Of a stretch of 64,000 bases of DNA, positions 1 to 7,053 are shown one piece after another. Under the pieces are notes generated by a model. That model did no database searches. It worked only from the letters and a program-made list of their open reading frames with translations, and had not been told where the DNA came from. A program made the position numbers and the translations under genes. This DNA comes from an uncultured Mollicutes bacterium (GTDB lineage Bacteria > Bacillota_I > Bacilli_A > ML615J-28 > CAG-313): NCBI GenBank assembly GCA_900548675.1, contig URLJ01000001.1:116929-180928 (forward strand). The letters run 5' to 3'. How positions within the stretch are numbered: position 1 is the stretch's first letter; the number at the start of each line of letters is the position of its first letter.

Positions 1-290
1 TGACCATTGCTATCAGCAAGTGTCATCCAAACATTTGGGTCGAATGGTAAATCCGCATACTGACAAAACTTATCGGCTTTCTCAATATCATGACAATCTC
101 CAAAATATTTATCTAAACACTCATTACAAATATCAATATAACCGTCTGGAAAGAACCAAGAAGTACTGGCTAAATAACCATCTTGTCTGCGGTATTCACC
201 ACATTTACGGCAATTCTTGCCGACAATTCGTGTTGCTTTTAAAGGTTCTACTCTATTACTATTATCACTAATCAAATCTTTAAAATCCAT
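1..290 (-). CDS. Partial zinc-ribbon protein, paralogue of the gene at 22894 (runs off the left edge)
   Basis: The minus strand reads MDFKDLISDNSNRVEPLK and continues to the window edge, so only about 96 N-terminal residues are present. Two CxxC pairs are visible (NCRKCGEYR and ICNECLD), spaced like a zinc ribbon. The same layout (RRCGKCSQ, then TICYDCA, then a short DKLCQFLDIAF-like stretch) occurs at the start of the 330-aa protein at 22894, where it lies directly upstream of terL. The start codon overlaps the stop of the 426-aa gene (TAATG), so translation is probably coupled. The role is unknown; by position it may assist packaging. A terL gene would be expected just left of the window. 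Confidence 0.75.
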   Translation of the reverse strand, partial: MDFKDLISDNSNRVEPLKATRIVGKNCRKCGEYRRQDGYLASTSWFFPDGYIDICNECLDKYFGDCHDIEKADKFCQYADLPFDPNVWMTLADSNG

Positions 291-1570
291 TATTTAGTCC
301 CCTCCTTAGCTTTCTTTTCTTTCCTTTTCTCTCTATCACAAATCTTACATCTGGCGGCAAGGCCATCTCGTGAGTTTTGTTTCTGCGTAAAATTACGAAT
401 ATCACGTAATAAGGTTTTCCCGCAAGTTGAACAAACTTTAAACTTTGATGGGTCATTTCTAGCTTCCCATGCATCTCGCGCCAACTGAGCAGTCTTTGCA
501 ATTTGGCCGCAAATCATTTTGGTATAAATTGTGCTAATATAGTTGTCACTATAATTTAAACCAAATTTTTGTTGTAATTCTTCTCTAATATATTCGTTTG
601 TTGTTTTGTCAATTTTCCTAATTAAAATATAACGACGAGCTTCACTTAAGTCAGCTTGGTCAATATAGTCCTCAAGTTCCCAAACTAAATACTTAAGGTC
701 AGAATTCAGTTGCTCATAAGTTAACTGTTTAAGCTCTCCATAAAATTCTAAAAACCAATACACATGTGTCGGATTAGTAAAGTCAATATAATTCTTACTA
801 ACCTCAACCCATTCCCAACCATCAATGCCGTTTCGTAGTTGTTCGGCAAGTTCCTCTTGCTCATTCGCATACCATGTTTCCCCAAAATGCTTACGGTAAT
901 GGTCTGCGCGCCAACTTTTATAACACCAATCTGTGTAAAGGTCTTTTACATAACCCGTATCAGATGTATAAACAAATGGCACAGCACTACTAAAACTGAA
1001 TTTTGCGCGAAGAGGTTCAACGTATGCGTCCTTAAGCGCAAATTGTTCTTGTCTAAGTTGAATTAGTAAGTGATTTTTCTTATAAAACTCAAGTCCAAGT
1101 TTTTGTTTCTCCTTAAGTTCCTTAACTCTAGCAGCCAAAGGGTCAATAATGTCCCATAAGCCTCTCATACCAGGAATTTTAGCGTCAGGTCCGTCAGGGT
1201 TACGACTAATTGTCGGTTTAACTTTTTTGTAACAGTTGCGTTGGACAGGCTTAAACTGGGTTTCGTTTGTTAAGGGGTCTTCCAGTAGGGCGTCTAACGA
1301 CTCAGCTTTCTTACGTTGGTAAGCGCTGTGAGCTTGCTCAATTTGAATTTCTTTAGTCTGGCAAAAGTTTTTGTCAGTTTTAGGGTCTTTGCCGTAAAGT
1401 ATAAAGTTAGCAATTTTTTCTAAGTCAGCTTGAACAGACGGACTATCATAATTGGCTTCGTAGTAGTTGGCGGCGGAACCATTATTTTCTGAAAAAAGGT
1501 CGGAAACTTGGTTGGCACGGTCAACGTTCGAATAAAGGTTATAGTCTAAGTTTTTACTAATTAAGTCCAT
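290..1570 (-). CDS. 426-aa putative small-terminase-like / packaging accessory protein, paralogue of 21761
   Basis: This long ORF on the minus strand has an AAAGGAG ribosome site and a good promoter (1660-1688). It shares ordered blocks with the 375-aa protein at 21761: IPGMRGLWDII/IPGMQDLWKEM, QFALKDAYVEPL/QYTLKDAYRPVM, IDFTNPTHVYWF/IDLSNPLHVYLL and LNYSDNYISTIYTK/VNYNDNYISTLFTK. Both end in a CxxC zinc-ribbon-like tail (here CSTCGKTL ... CKICDREK) followed by a lysine-rich end. Because the paralogue lies two genes upstream of terL, a small terminase or packaging-recognition role is inferred from context; no recognised terminase motif was seen. Identity between the two is clearly below 50 percent by eye, so they are old duplicates or copies from two phages. 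Confidence 0.8.
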   Translation of the reverse strand: MDLISKNLDYNLYSNVDRANQVSDLFSENNGSAANYYEANYDSPSVQADLEKIANFILYGKDPKTDKNFCQTKEIQIEQAHSAYQRKKAESLDALLEDPLTNETQFKPVQRNCYKKVKPTISRNPDGPDAKIPGMRGLWDIIDPLAARVKELKEKQKLGLEFYKKNHLLIQLRQEQFALKDAYVEPLRAKFSFSSAVPFVYTSDTGYVKDLYTDWCYKSWRADHYRKHFGETWYANEQEELAEQLRNGIDGWEWVEVSKNYIDFTNPTHVYWFLEFYGELKQLTYEQLNSDLKYLVWELEDYIDQADLSEARRYILIRKIDKTTNEYIREELQQKFGLNYSDNYISTIYTKMICGQIAKTAQLARDAWEARNDPSKFKVCSTCGKTLLRDIRNFTQKQNSRDGLAARCKICDREKRKEKKAKEGTK

Positions 1571-1610
1571 AGGCTGTCATATTCTCCTTTATAAATTTAT
1601 ATTGTGTCAT
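1557..1610 (-). CDS. Possible 17-aa leader peptide overlapping the start of the 426-aa gene
   Basis: The minus strand reads MTQYKFIKENMTAYGLN then TAG, preceded by AAAGGAG eight bases before its ATG. Its stop lies 11-13 bases inside the downstream gene, whose own AAAGGAG sits within the leader codons. This is the arrangement of a translationally coupled leader peptide. The sequence shows the overlap and both ribosome sites; a regulatory role is inference and chance cannot be excluded for 17 codons. Confidence 0.4.
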   Translation of the reverse strand: MTQYKFIKENMTAYGLN

Positions 1611-1659
1611 AGTTGTGTCTCCTTTTAAGTTTAGTAGACAAGTAATTGTCTATAATTAA

Positions 1660-1688
1660 AGTATAAGGGAAAGTTGACGAAAAGTCAA
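1660..1688 (-). promoter_or_regulatory. Sigma-A-type promoter of the left minus-strand operon
   Basis: TTGACT, 17 bp, TATACT on the minus strand, about 50 bp upstream of the leader peptide. Confidence 0.75.
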
Positions 1689-1689
1689 G

Positions 1690-2130
1690 TAGGGGAGTTA
1701 GTATTAAAATAAGTGTAATTTCTGAAAAAAATTTTGGTCGGTAGGTGTAATTTTTAAAATAAAAATTAGTCAGTAGGTGTAATTTCCAGGTGACCCCGAT
1801 ACAATTTTGTCAAAAAGTAAAAGTCCCAAAACCCTTCCCCCAGTAGGATTTGCGGGCTCGCCTTTGCACCCCTTGTCAGAAAGACAACCGTTTGTCTGAG
1901 GTATAGCGTTTGTCAGAAAGTCAAAAAAAAGTTTGTCAAAAAAACAACTTTGTAATAATTTTGTAATATTGTAATATAAATGTAATGTAAATGTAATGTA
2001 AATGTTCTTGTATTTTCGACAGTTTTCGCATATAATAACATCATCAGGAGAAGGAAGGCGAAGGACTGAACCAAAAAGACAAAATATAATTATGTAAACC
2101 GTTCAGGTATTATGTAAACTATAAATAAAA
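1690..2130. other. Gene-free repeat-rich region, candidate replication origin
   Basis: No convincing gene lies between 1611 and 2291. The segment holds three GTGTAATTT repeats (about 1711, 1746, 1777), at least five copies of TTTGTCARAAAG-like words (1797-1950), then a very AT-rich tract with tandem TGTAATGTAAA repeats (1980-2004), a promoter (2008-2036) and a direct repeat of TTATGTAAAC 20 bp apart (2090, 2110). Iteron-like repeats beside an AT-rich tandem tract are what an origin can look like, but no initiator gene was recognised here. Confidence 0.35.
2008..2036 (+). promoter_or_regulatory. Promoter upstream of the first rightward early gene
   Basis: TTGTAT, 17 bp, TATAAT. It would give a leader of about 250 bases before the gene at 2292. 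A second TATAAT at 2257-2262 has no clear -35 box. Confidence 0.55.
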
Positions 2131-2291
2131 TATGGCGTTTTGTCAAAAGGTCAAAAGGAGCTGGGTTTTGGTCGAAAAAGCTGGACTTCACCAGATGCAA
2201 AAAATTTAAAATTTTTTTCAAAAAAAAGCAGGAATTTTAAATTTTTTATAGAATATTATAATATAAAGATATGAAAGGAAGGAAGAAAAAA

Positions 2292-2786
2292 ATGGACGAA
2301 AAACAACTTTTTTTAGGAATAAGTAAAGAAAAATGGCTTGAATTATTCGAAGGGCTAGGAGGTTGCAACTGCTACGAGTTGTACTTTATATTTAAACATA
2401 ATCTATATAAAATCGAATTGAAAGAACTAGAGAACGATATAGTAAAAGTAGGAAGAGAAAGCAGTTCAAAAGGAGGACACTTAAAACTTAGACTTTATGT
2501 AAACAGTGCAAAGAAGCAACAATGGATAATCAGCAACAAAGCAAAAAAAATTATGTCAGAAGAGAAAATGATAACATCAGCTAAAGAATTAAATTTAAAC
2601 AAAGGGCAATTTTGTGAATACCTTTCAGCCAAAGCTAGAAAACAAGAATACACCCTAGATAATGTAAGATTTGACAAAGCTGGAGACGTAAACTTAAAAA
2701 GAAAAAAGATACAAGTAAAATTCGAGAACGCAAGTCTAACACAATTAAGAACAATAGCAAAGGTTGCTAAGCTAAACTTAGCTTAG
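2292..2786 (+). CDS. 164-aa uncharacterised early protein
   Basis: The ATG at 2292 is chosen because GGAAGG lies about 9 bases upstream; the in-frame ATG at 2271 has no ribosome site and sits right after a TATAAT box. The protein is lysine-rich, with a CNCYELYFIF segment near residue 28 and a basic middle (KVGRESSSKGGHLKLRL). The C-terminal third has a helical stretch (SLTQLRTIAKVAKLNLA). It is not recognised; a nucleic-acid-binding role is possible from the charge but not supported by a known motif. The last codons form a stem CTAAGC/GCTTAG. Confidence 0.75.
   Translation: MDEKQLFLGISKEKWLELFEGLGGCNCYELYFIFKHNLYKIELKELENDIVKVGRESSSKGGHLKLRLYVNSAKKQQWIISNKAKKIMSEEKMITSAKELNLNKGQFCEYLSAKARKQEYTLDNVRFDKAGDVNLKRKKIQVKFENASLTQLRTIAKVAKLNLA
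2767..2786 (+). terminator. Stem-loop at gene end (weak terminator)
   Basis: CTAAGC/GCTTAG stem made from the last codons and stop of the 164-aa gene; no U tract. Confidence 0.35.
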
Positions 2787-2837
2787 TACCTTGCAAATAT
2801 GATATAAAATAAATAAATAAAAAGGAGCTGTATTATT

Positions 2838-3020
2838 ATGAAAAAATTATTAGGTATGTTATTAGGAAGTATATTATTAGGAAGTGTTTTAATGTTAATA
2901 TTAGGAGCTATAAACTGGTTCATTGACTGGGCTACTATGGACGAAGGAAGGTTTATCCTATCAATGATAATCATAGGATATGTAGTTGTTAAAATGATAA
3001 AAAGAGAGCTAGAACTATAA
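2838..3020 (+). CDS. 60-aa membrane protein
   Basis: It starts after AAAGGAGCTG. Two hydrophobic segments are visible: residues about 4-28 (LLGMLLGSILLGSVLMLILGA) and 40-54 (FILSMIIIGYVVVKMI), with a charged turn between and a basic C-terminus. This fits a two-pass inner-membrane protein, such as a superinfection-exclusion or holin-like product. No family is recognised. Its ribosome site is one of the GGAGCTG words repeated elsewhere in the window. Confidence 0.75.
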   Translation: MKKLLGMLLGSILLGSVLMLILGAINWFIDWATMDEGRFILSMIIIGYVVVKMIKRELEL

Positions 3021-3030
3021 CTAGCTCTTT
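3005..3030 (+). terminator. Terminator with the stop codon in its loop
   Basis: AGAGCTAG/CTAGCTCT stem followed by TTT; the TAA stop of the 60-aa gene is inside the loop. Confidence 0.6.
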
Positions 3031-3064
3031 ATGTAAACCGCTTCTCGCGGCAAGTTTACATAAA
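3028..3064. repeat. Intergenic inverted repeat, copy 1
   Basis: Arms TTTATGTAAAC and GTTTACATAAA (11 bp, perfect) around a GC-rich loop containing CTCGCGG. A lone right arm GTTTACATAA follows at 3104-3113. Confidence 0.85.
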
Positions 3065-3151
3065 TACTTTACTAAATTAATGAATTAATTAGTAGACTTA
3101 TAAGTTTACATAATAACTTTACAAATAAATAAATTATTTTTGTATAAACTA

Positions 3152-3180
3152 TTGACTTCTGGATAAAATAATGATATAAT
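3152..3180 (+). promoter_or_regulatory. Promoter of the 63-aa gene
   Basis: TTGACT, 17 bp, TATAAT. Confidence 0.8.
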
Positions 3181-3207
3181 ATAAGAGTAGAAAGGAAAGG
3201 GATAAAT

Positions 3208-3399
3208 ATGGCAAATAAATTTATTAATCATTTTACAGTTGCAGAATTGGAAATAATAAATTGGTACTTAAAACAAGCCCAAGAACAAGAAAGTAAAAGA
3301 CTAAATGAAATGGGAGAAATAGCAAAAAAGAGATATATTGACTTAAGGTTTATAATTGTTAAAAACAAAAACTTAATTAAAAAATACAAAAAAGTTTAG
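3208..3399 (+). CDS. 63-aa uncharacterised protein
   Basis: AAAGGAAAGG ribosome site, own promoter and own hairpin at the end. The protein is largely helical and basic (FTVAELEIINWYLKQAQEQESKR ... KNLIKKYKKV in shorter pieces), with no membrane segment and no recognised motif. A small host-directed early protein is the likeliest class, by position only. Confidence 0.65.
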   Translation: MANKFINHFTVAELEIINWYLKQAQEQESKRLNEMGEIAKKRYIDLRFIIVKNKNLIKKYKKV

Positions 3400-3412
3400 C
3401 AAAATGCTAAAC
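3393..3412 (+). terminator. Terminator-like hairpin overlapping the stop codon
   Basis: AGTTTAGC/GCTAAACT stem, stop codon within the left arm, weak U tract. The remaining 3413-3592 is AT-rich low-complexity sequence without a gene. Confidence 0.5.
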
Positions 3413-3592
3413 TTAATATAAAACAATTATAATGGCATTTATTTACAAAGTAATTTTATTTTTCAATTTTATTTTAATTTTAATTTTGATTTTGATTTTA
3501 TTTTGATTAACCCCAGCCCCTAAAATAGAATTGCTTTAACCCCTATTTTGATTATAACCCCAAAATAATTTTAAAAAAATGTATAAAAACAC

Positions 3593-3621
3593 TTGACAAA
3601 GGTTATAATATATAGTATAAT
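3593..3621 (+). promoter_or_regulatory. Promoter of the 117-aa gene
   Basis: TTGACA, 17 bp, TATAAT. The leader then forms a short AAGAC/GTCTT hairpin (about 3637-3655) before the ribosome site. Confidence 0.8.
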
Positions 3622-3680
3622 ATATATATAATAAATAAGACAGATGATAAAGTCTTTAAAACATAGAAGGAGAGATGTTT

Positions 3681-4034
3681 ATGGAAAAATTAACAATTGC
3701 AAAGAAAAATGAAATTTTAAGAGAAAGAGCATTTGATATGCTAATTAAGGAAGGTTTACTAAATGACAAACTATTTAAGGTTGCAGGTTCAAAATTTATG
3801 GTAAATGTTGAATTTGAAGGAGAACAAGTTCCAGTAAGAATTGATTTTGTAGTTCCAAAAATTGACCCAGAAGATACTTGTCAATTTGCAGAAGATTTTG
3901 CAGAACTTTATGAACAAGAACAAGAAGGAAAAAGAATTGCAAAAGAAGAAAAACAAAAAGCAAAAGAAAAGAAAATTGCAAGAGATAAAGCATTAAGAGA
4001 GAAAAAGAAAAAAGAAAAAGAAGAAGGACAATAG
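3681..4034 (+). CDS. 117-aa early protein, paralogue of the gene at 6501
   Basis: The ATG at 3681 is preferred over 3675: AAGGAG is 8 bases upstream of it, and the paralogue at 6501 begins MAKLTVAKINEM in register with MEKLTIAKKNEI here. The N-terminal 75 residues look like a compact alpha/beta domain (FKVAGSKFMVNVEFEGEQV, VRIDFVVPKI); the last 45 are a charged K/E-rich helix. The paralogue shares the VRIDVVVPKL and KKIARDEKRR-like segments. Function is unknown. The two copies suggest duplication within the early region. Confidence 0.8.
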   Translation: MEKLTIAKKNEILRERAFDMLIKEGLLNDKLFKVAGSKFMVNVEFEGEQVPVRIDFVVPKIDPEDTCQFAEDFAELYEQEQEGKRIAKEEKQKAKEKKIARDKALREKKKKEKEEGQ

Positions 4035-4047
4035 TCCTTCTTTTTTT
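4023..4047 (+). terminator. Intrinsic terminator, stop codon in loop
   Basis: GAAGGAC/GTCCTTC stem with the TAG stop in the loop, then seven T. Confidence 0.85.
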
Positions 4048-4064
4048 ATTTTATTGTAAAGATA

Positions 4065-4126
4065 TTATGTAAACCTTTATGTAAAGGTATTATGTTAACC
4101 GCTTCCGGCGCCCGAAGTTTACATAA
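4065..4126. repeat. Intergenic inverted repeat, copy 2 (double left arm)
   Basis: Left arms TTATGTAAAC (4065) and TTATGTTAAC (4090), right arm GTTTACATAA (4117), with a GC-rich loop containing CCGGCGCC. It is followed by AACTTACAAATAA, which also follows other copies. Confidence 0.85.
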
Positions 4127-4175
4127 CAACTTACAAATAATTTAAAAATATTTTAATTTTTTTTGCATATTTTAC

Positions 4176-4204
4176 TTGACATTTGGAAATAATTATAGTA
4201 TAAT
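4176..4204 (+). promoter_or_regulatory. Promoter of the HAD gene
   Basis: TTGACA, 17 bp, TATAAT; the spacer ends ATTATAG, close to the ATAATAGTAG spacer of the promoters at 4830, 6094 and 6999. Confidence 0.8.
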
Positions 4205-4239
4205 ATAATTACAAAAGGGAAAGGTAAAAGGTGGTTAAT

Positions 4240-4716
4240 ATGAAAAAAATATTTTTAGATTTAGATGGAACATTAGCAAAATTTAATGTAAGAAATGCTT
4301 TACAAAGATTTGATAAAGAAATTGGCTTTTTTGCAAAACTTGGAGCATATAAAGGAATTGAAACAATAAACGAATTAGCAAAAAATGGAAATGTATATAT
4401 AATTTCAGCAAGTCCAAACACACAAGCAGATTTTGACAAAATAGTTTGGATAGAAAAATATTTAAACAATATACCAAAAGCAAATAGGCTAATTTGTAGA
4501 GTTGGAGAAAACAAAGCAGAATATTTAAAAACAAAAGGAATACAAATTGACAAAAATTGTTATTTGTTAGATGATTACACAAAAAACTTAACAGAATGGG
4601 AAACAGTTGGAGGAGTAGGCATTAAAAGAATTACAAAATGTGCTGATAATTCAACAAAAAAATGGTTAGGTTTAGAATTAAAAGATTTATGTAAACTAAG
4701 CGAAGTTTTGGCTTAG
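4240..4716 (+). CDS. HAD-superfamily phosphatase (5'-nucleotidase-like), copy 1
   Basis: The protein begins MKKIFLDLDGTLAKF, the HAD motif I with nucleophile Asp7 and acid Asp9. Motif II is near VYIISASPN (Ser about residue 53), and the C-terminal CYLLDDYTKNL supplies the motif IV acidic pair. The order and the 158-aa size resemble small deoxynucleotidase-like HAD proteins that dephosphorylate nucleotides in the cytosol. AAAGGTGG precedes the ATG at 4240; an in-frame GTG at 4231 is less likely. A second homologue lies at 17801. Substrate cannot be read from sequence. Confidence 0.85.
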   Translation: MKKIFLDLDGTLAKFNVRNALQRFDKEIGFFAKLGAYKGIETINELAKNGNVYIISASPNTQADFDKIVWIEKYLNNIPKANRLICRVGENKAEYLKTKGIQIDKNCYLLDDYTKNLTEWETVGGVGIKRITKCADNSTKKWLGLELKDLCKLSEVLA

Positions 4717-4727
4717 TTTTTCTTTTT
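4695..4727 (+). terminator. Intrinsic terminator of the HAD gene
   Basis: ACTAAGC/GCTTAGT stem built from the last codons, stop in the right arm, then T-rich tract. Confidence 0.8.
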
Positions 4728-4751
4728 GACAACCCGCTTCTGGTAAAGTTA

Positions 4752-4791
4752 TTATGTTAACTTGGCGCGCCGTCCAAAAAGGTTTACATAA
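4752..4791. repeat. Intergenic inverted repeat, copy 3
   Basis: TTATGTTAAC and GTTTACATAA arms; the loop contains the 8-bp palindrome GGCGCGCC (4764-4771). Confidence 0.85.
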
Positions 4792-4829
4792 TATGTTGCA
4801 AATAAATTAAAAAATTTTTGCATAAACTA

Positions 4830-4858
4830 TTGACAAAAGGGAATAATAGTAGTATAAT
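4830..4858 (+). promoter_or_regulatory. Promoter of the 104-aa gene
   Basis: TTGACA, 17 bp with ATAATAGTAG, TATAAT. Confidence 0.85.
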
Positions 4859-4884
4859 TAATACAACAAAGGGGGAATATAAAA

Positions 4885-5199
4885 ATGAAATTTATAAATA
4901 TGATAAGAGAAATTATGCAAATGGATATTGAAAAAGGATTTAAAAGAAAAATGTTATTTTTGGGTTGTTTAGAGGCAATTTTAGGAGCTTATAAACTATT
5001 AATAAAATTACCAGTATATTTTTTTGGTTTACCTTTTAATATTTTACACAAAATTGGTGAATTTGTTGCTGATGGTTGTATGAATATAATGTGGGCTATT
5101 GATGAGTTACCAGATGTCAAATTGGCTAAAAAAGAAGACAAAGATATATTAGTTCAAAAATTAAAAGAAAAATATAATAGAAAAGTATTGACAAAATAA
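4885..5199 (+). CDS. 104-aa uncharacterised protein with a possible membrane segment
   Basis: AAAGGGGG ribosome site. Residues about 24-55 (MLFLGCLEAILGAYKLL, then LPVYFFGLPFNIL) are hydrophobic enough for one amphipathic or membrane helix pair; the flanks are charged. No motif is recognised. It ends over the -35 box of the next promoter (5188), showing how tightly these single-gene units are packed. No terminator separates it from the exonuclease gene, so read-through is likely. Confidence 0.7.
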   Translation: MKFINMIREIMQMDIEKGFKRKMLFLGCLEAILGAYKLLIKLPVYFFGLPFNILHKIGEFVADGCMNIMWAIDELPDVKLAKKEDKDILVQKLKEKYNRKVLTK

Positions 5200-5216
5200 A
5201 ATGTATATGTTATAAT
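5188..5216 (+). promoter_or_regulatory. Promoter of exonuclease copy 1
   Basis: TTGACA, 17 bp, TATAAT; the -35 box lies inside the last codons of the 104-aa gene. Confidence 0.8.
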
Positions 5217-5248
5217 ATAATTAAGTTAAGAGAAGGGAAGAGATTAAA

Positions 5249-5947
5249 ATGAAAATTGATAAAAGAAAAAAATATTTAATGGTGTTAGATGTTGAAACTG
5301 CAAACTCAAATGTAGAAAAAGGTGCAAAAAACGATGGTTTAGTTTATGATTTAGGACTAACAGTAATTGATAAAAAAGGACAAATTTACGAAAAGAAAAG
5401 TTTTGCAATAAAAGAAATTTTTGACTGGTCTGAGCTTATGTCAACTGCTTATTATAAAAATAAATTACCAAAATATTATGAGAAATTAAAAAACAAAACA
5501 ATGGAAAAAGTAAGTATTTGGACTGCACGAAAAATAGTTAAAAATTTAATAGAAAAATATAATATAACAGAAGTTTATGCTTTTAATGCTTTATTTGATT
5601 ATACAACATTAAATAACACAGTTAGATATTTAAGTGGTTCAGGTTGTAGATGGTTTTTCCCTTATGGTACAAAAATATGTGATATTTGGCACATTGCTTG
5701 TCAAGTGTTAGGAACACAAAAAACTTTCCAATGGGAAAATGTTAGAAATGCAAAAGGAAATCTAATAACAAACGCAGAACGAATGTTTGGTTATATAGAC
5801 CAAAATGAAGATTTTGAAGAAGAACACACAGGACTTGCAGATACACTAATTGAGGGGCAAATACTTGTTCGTTGTTTTAATAATCATAAATCAATTGATA
5901 AAAAAATCAATAGAAGTTGTTGGAGAATACCACAAAAAGTTGCTTAG
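5249..5947 (+). CDS. DnaQ-like DEDDh 3'-5' exonuclease, copy 1
   Basis: The catalytic pattern is complete: Exo I in VLDVETA (Asp14, Glu16), Exo II in FNALFDYTTL (Asp117) and Exo III in HTGLADTL (His193, Asp198). At 232 aa with no polymerase domain it is a stand-alone exonuclease acting on DNA or RNA 3' ends in the cytosol. Roles in nucleotide recycling, host RNA decay or recombination are all possible. A second DEDDh protein is at 14609; the two share the motif layout but differ in length and loop content. Confidence 0.9.
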   Translation: MKIDKRKKYLMVLDVETANSNVEKGAKNDGLVYDLGLTVIDKKGQIYEKKSFAIKEIFDWSELMSTAYYKNKLPKYYEKLKNKTMEKVSIWTARKIVKNLIEKYNITEVYAFNALFDYTTLNNTVRYLSGSGCRWFFPYGTKICDIWHIACQVLGTQKTFQWENVRNAKGNLITNAERMFGYIDQNEDFEEEHTGLADTLIEGQILVRCFNNHKSIDKKINRSCWRIPQKVA

Positions 5948-5960
5948 GCAACTTTTTCTT
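5935..5960 (+). terminator. Intrinsic terminator, stop codon in loop
   Basis: AAAAGTTGC/GCAACTTTT stem, TAG in the loop, T-rich tail. Confidence 0.85.
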
Positions 5961-5975
5961 TTTGACAAAATAATA

Positions 5976-6042
5976 TTATGTTAACTTATCCCGCCGGCGC
6001 GAAAACGAACAAATGTTTGGTGTAACCTTCAGGTTTACATAA
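5976..6042. repeat. Intergenic inverted repeat, copy 4, with LexA-like box inside
   Basis: TTATGTTAAC and GTTTACATAA arms around a long loop with CGCCGGCGCG and a CGAACAAATGTTTG box at 6006-6019. Confidence 0.85.
6006..6019. promoter_or_regulatory. LexA-like palindrome 1
   Basis: CGAACAAATGTTTG fits the Gram-positive SOS box CGAAC-N4-GTTYG. Binding is inference. Confidence 0.45.
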
Positions 6043-6093
6043 TAACTTACAAATAATTGTCAAAAAGAATTTTAAAAAATTTTGTATATTCTC

Positions 6094-6122
6094 TTGACTT
6101 TTGCATATAATAGTAGTATAAT
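6094..6122 (+). promoter_or_regulatory. Promoter of the 45-aa gene
   Basis: TTGACT, 17 bp with ATAATAGTAG, TATAAT. Confidence 0.85.
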
Positions 6123-6150
6123 AAATATATAAAGAAAAGGGGATGATAAT

Positions 6151-6288
6151 ATGAATGAAATAATTAATAGGTTAGTTGAAAATGCAATACAAAAATATGG
6201 ATTTGAACACAAAAAGACAATAGCAATTGTAAAAAATGCTGAAAACTTAAAAGAAAAATATGAGTTAGGAATTTTAAAAATTTGTTAA
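6151..6288 (+). CDS. 45-aa small protein
   Basis: The reading frame starts MNEIINRLVENAIQKYG and ends EKYELGILKIC. AAAAGGGGATG provides the ribosome site and the promoter at 6094 is close to consensus, so a gene is likely despite its size. It is a charged, probably helical peptide; not recognised. The next promoter (6296) begins 8 bases after the stop. Confidence 0.6.
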   Translation: MNEIINRLVENAIQKYGFEHKKTIAIVKNAENLKEKYELGILKIC

Positions 6289-6295
6289 AAAACTA

Positions 6296-6324
6296 TTGAC
6301 AAGATAAACAAAGTATGTTATAAT
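6296..6324 (+). promoter_or_regulatory. Tandem promoter 1 before the 123-aa gene
   Basis: TTGACA, 17 bp with AAAGTATGT, TATAAT. Confidence 0.8.
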
Positions 6325-6383
6325 ATAAGTACAGTAAGAAAAGAAGTCAAGACAAAATAAAAATAAAAAGTTTTAAAAAAGTC

Positions 6384-6412
6384 TTGACAAACACAATAAA
6401 GTATGTTATAAT
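6384..6412 (+). promoter_or_regulatory. Tandem promoter 2 before the 123-aa gene
   Basis: TTGACA, 17 bp with AAAGTATGT, TATAAT. The leader that follows can form alternative stems AGAGAA/TTCTCT and AATCTT/AAGATT (6421-6465). Confidence 0.8.
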
Positions 6413-6500
6413 AAATACATAAAGAGAAGTAAAAAATCTTGAAAATTCTCTGAAAAGATTTATAAAAAAATTAAAATTTGAAAGGATTAGGTGATGTTTT

Positions 6501-6872
6501 ATGGCAAAATTAACAGTAGCAAAAATCAATGAAATGGCAAGAGGAGTTGCAATGGAGGAAATAGCAAAAAATGGCTTAGTAAACTTCCTACAAATAGAAG
6601 GAACTAAATTTGCAAAAGATTTTGAATTTGAAACAGAAGAAGGCAAAATGACAAAAACTGTAAGAATTGATGTAGTTGTTCCAAAATTAGAAGAAGGGGA
6701 AAATGCTGAATTTCTAGCAGAAGATTACCAATTAAGACTAAAAGAAAAAAAAGAAAATGCTAAAGCAAAAGCAGAAGCAAAGGCTAAAAAAATTGCAAGA
6801 GATGAAAAAAGAAGAGCAGAAAAAAAGGCAAATGAAACAAACCCAGTAATTAAGAGAACTATAAAAGAATAG
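6501..6872 (+). CDS. 123-aa early protein, paralogue of the gene at 3681
   Basis: AAAGGATTAGGTGAT precedes the ATG. Like its paralogue it has an N-terminal alpha/beta part (LTVAKINEMARGVAMEEI, then VRIDVVVPKLEEG) and a K/E/A-rich C-terminal helix ending in a short basic tail. The insertion of a few residues around ETEEGKMTK is the main difference. It is driven by two tandem promoters and has a structured leader, which suggests higher or more regulated expression. Function unknown. Confidence 0.8.
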   Translation: MAKLTVAKINEMARGVAMEEIAKNGLVNFLQIEGTKFAKDFEFETEEGKMTKTVRIDVVVPKLEEGENAEFLAEDYQLRLKEKKENAKAKAEAKAKKIARDEKRRAEKKANETNPVIKRTIKE

Positions 6873-6874
6873 TC

Positions 6875-6902
6875 AAAAGGGCAAAATGCCCTTTTGTTTT
6901 TT
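6875..6902 (+). terminator. Intrinsic terminator
   Basis: AAAAGGGC/GCCCTTTT stem and T-rich tail just after the stop. Confidence 0.85.
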
Positions 6903-6916
6903 GTTTGGTAAAGATA

Positions 6917-6961
6917 TTATGTAAACCAAACATTTGTTCAGGCCGGCACAAGTTTACATAA
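6917..6961. repeat. Intergenic inverted repeat, copy 5, with palindrome inside
   Basis: TTATGTAAAC and GTTTACATAA arms; loop holds CAAACATTTGTTCA (6927-6940, a one-mismatch LexA-like box) and GCCGGC. Confidence 0.85.
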
Positions 6962-6998
6962 AATTCCAAAAATTTTTTAATAAAATTAGTATAAACTA

Positions 6999-7027
6999 TT
7001 GACATTTGCACATAATAGTAGTATAAT
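6999..7027 (+). promoter_or_regulatory. Promoter of the HEXXH protein gene
   Basis: TTGACA, 17 bp with ATAATAGTAG, TATAAT. Confidence 0.85.
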
Positions 7028-7053
7028 ATAAATATAGAAGGGGAGTTGATAAT

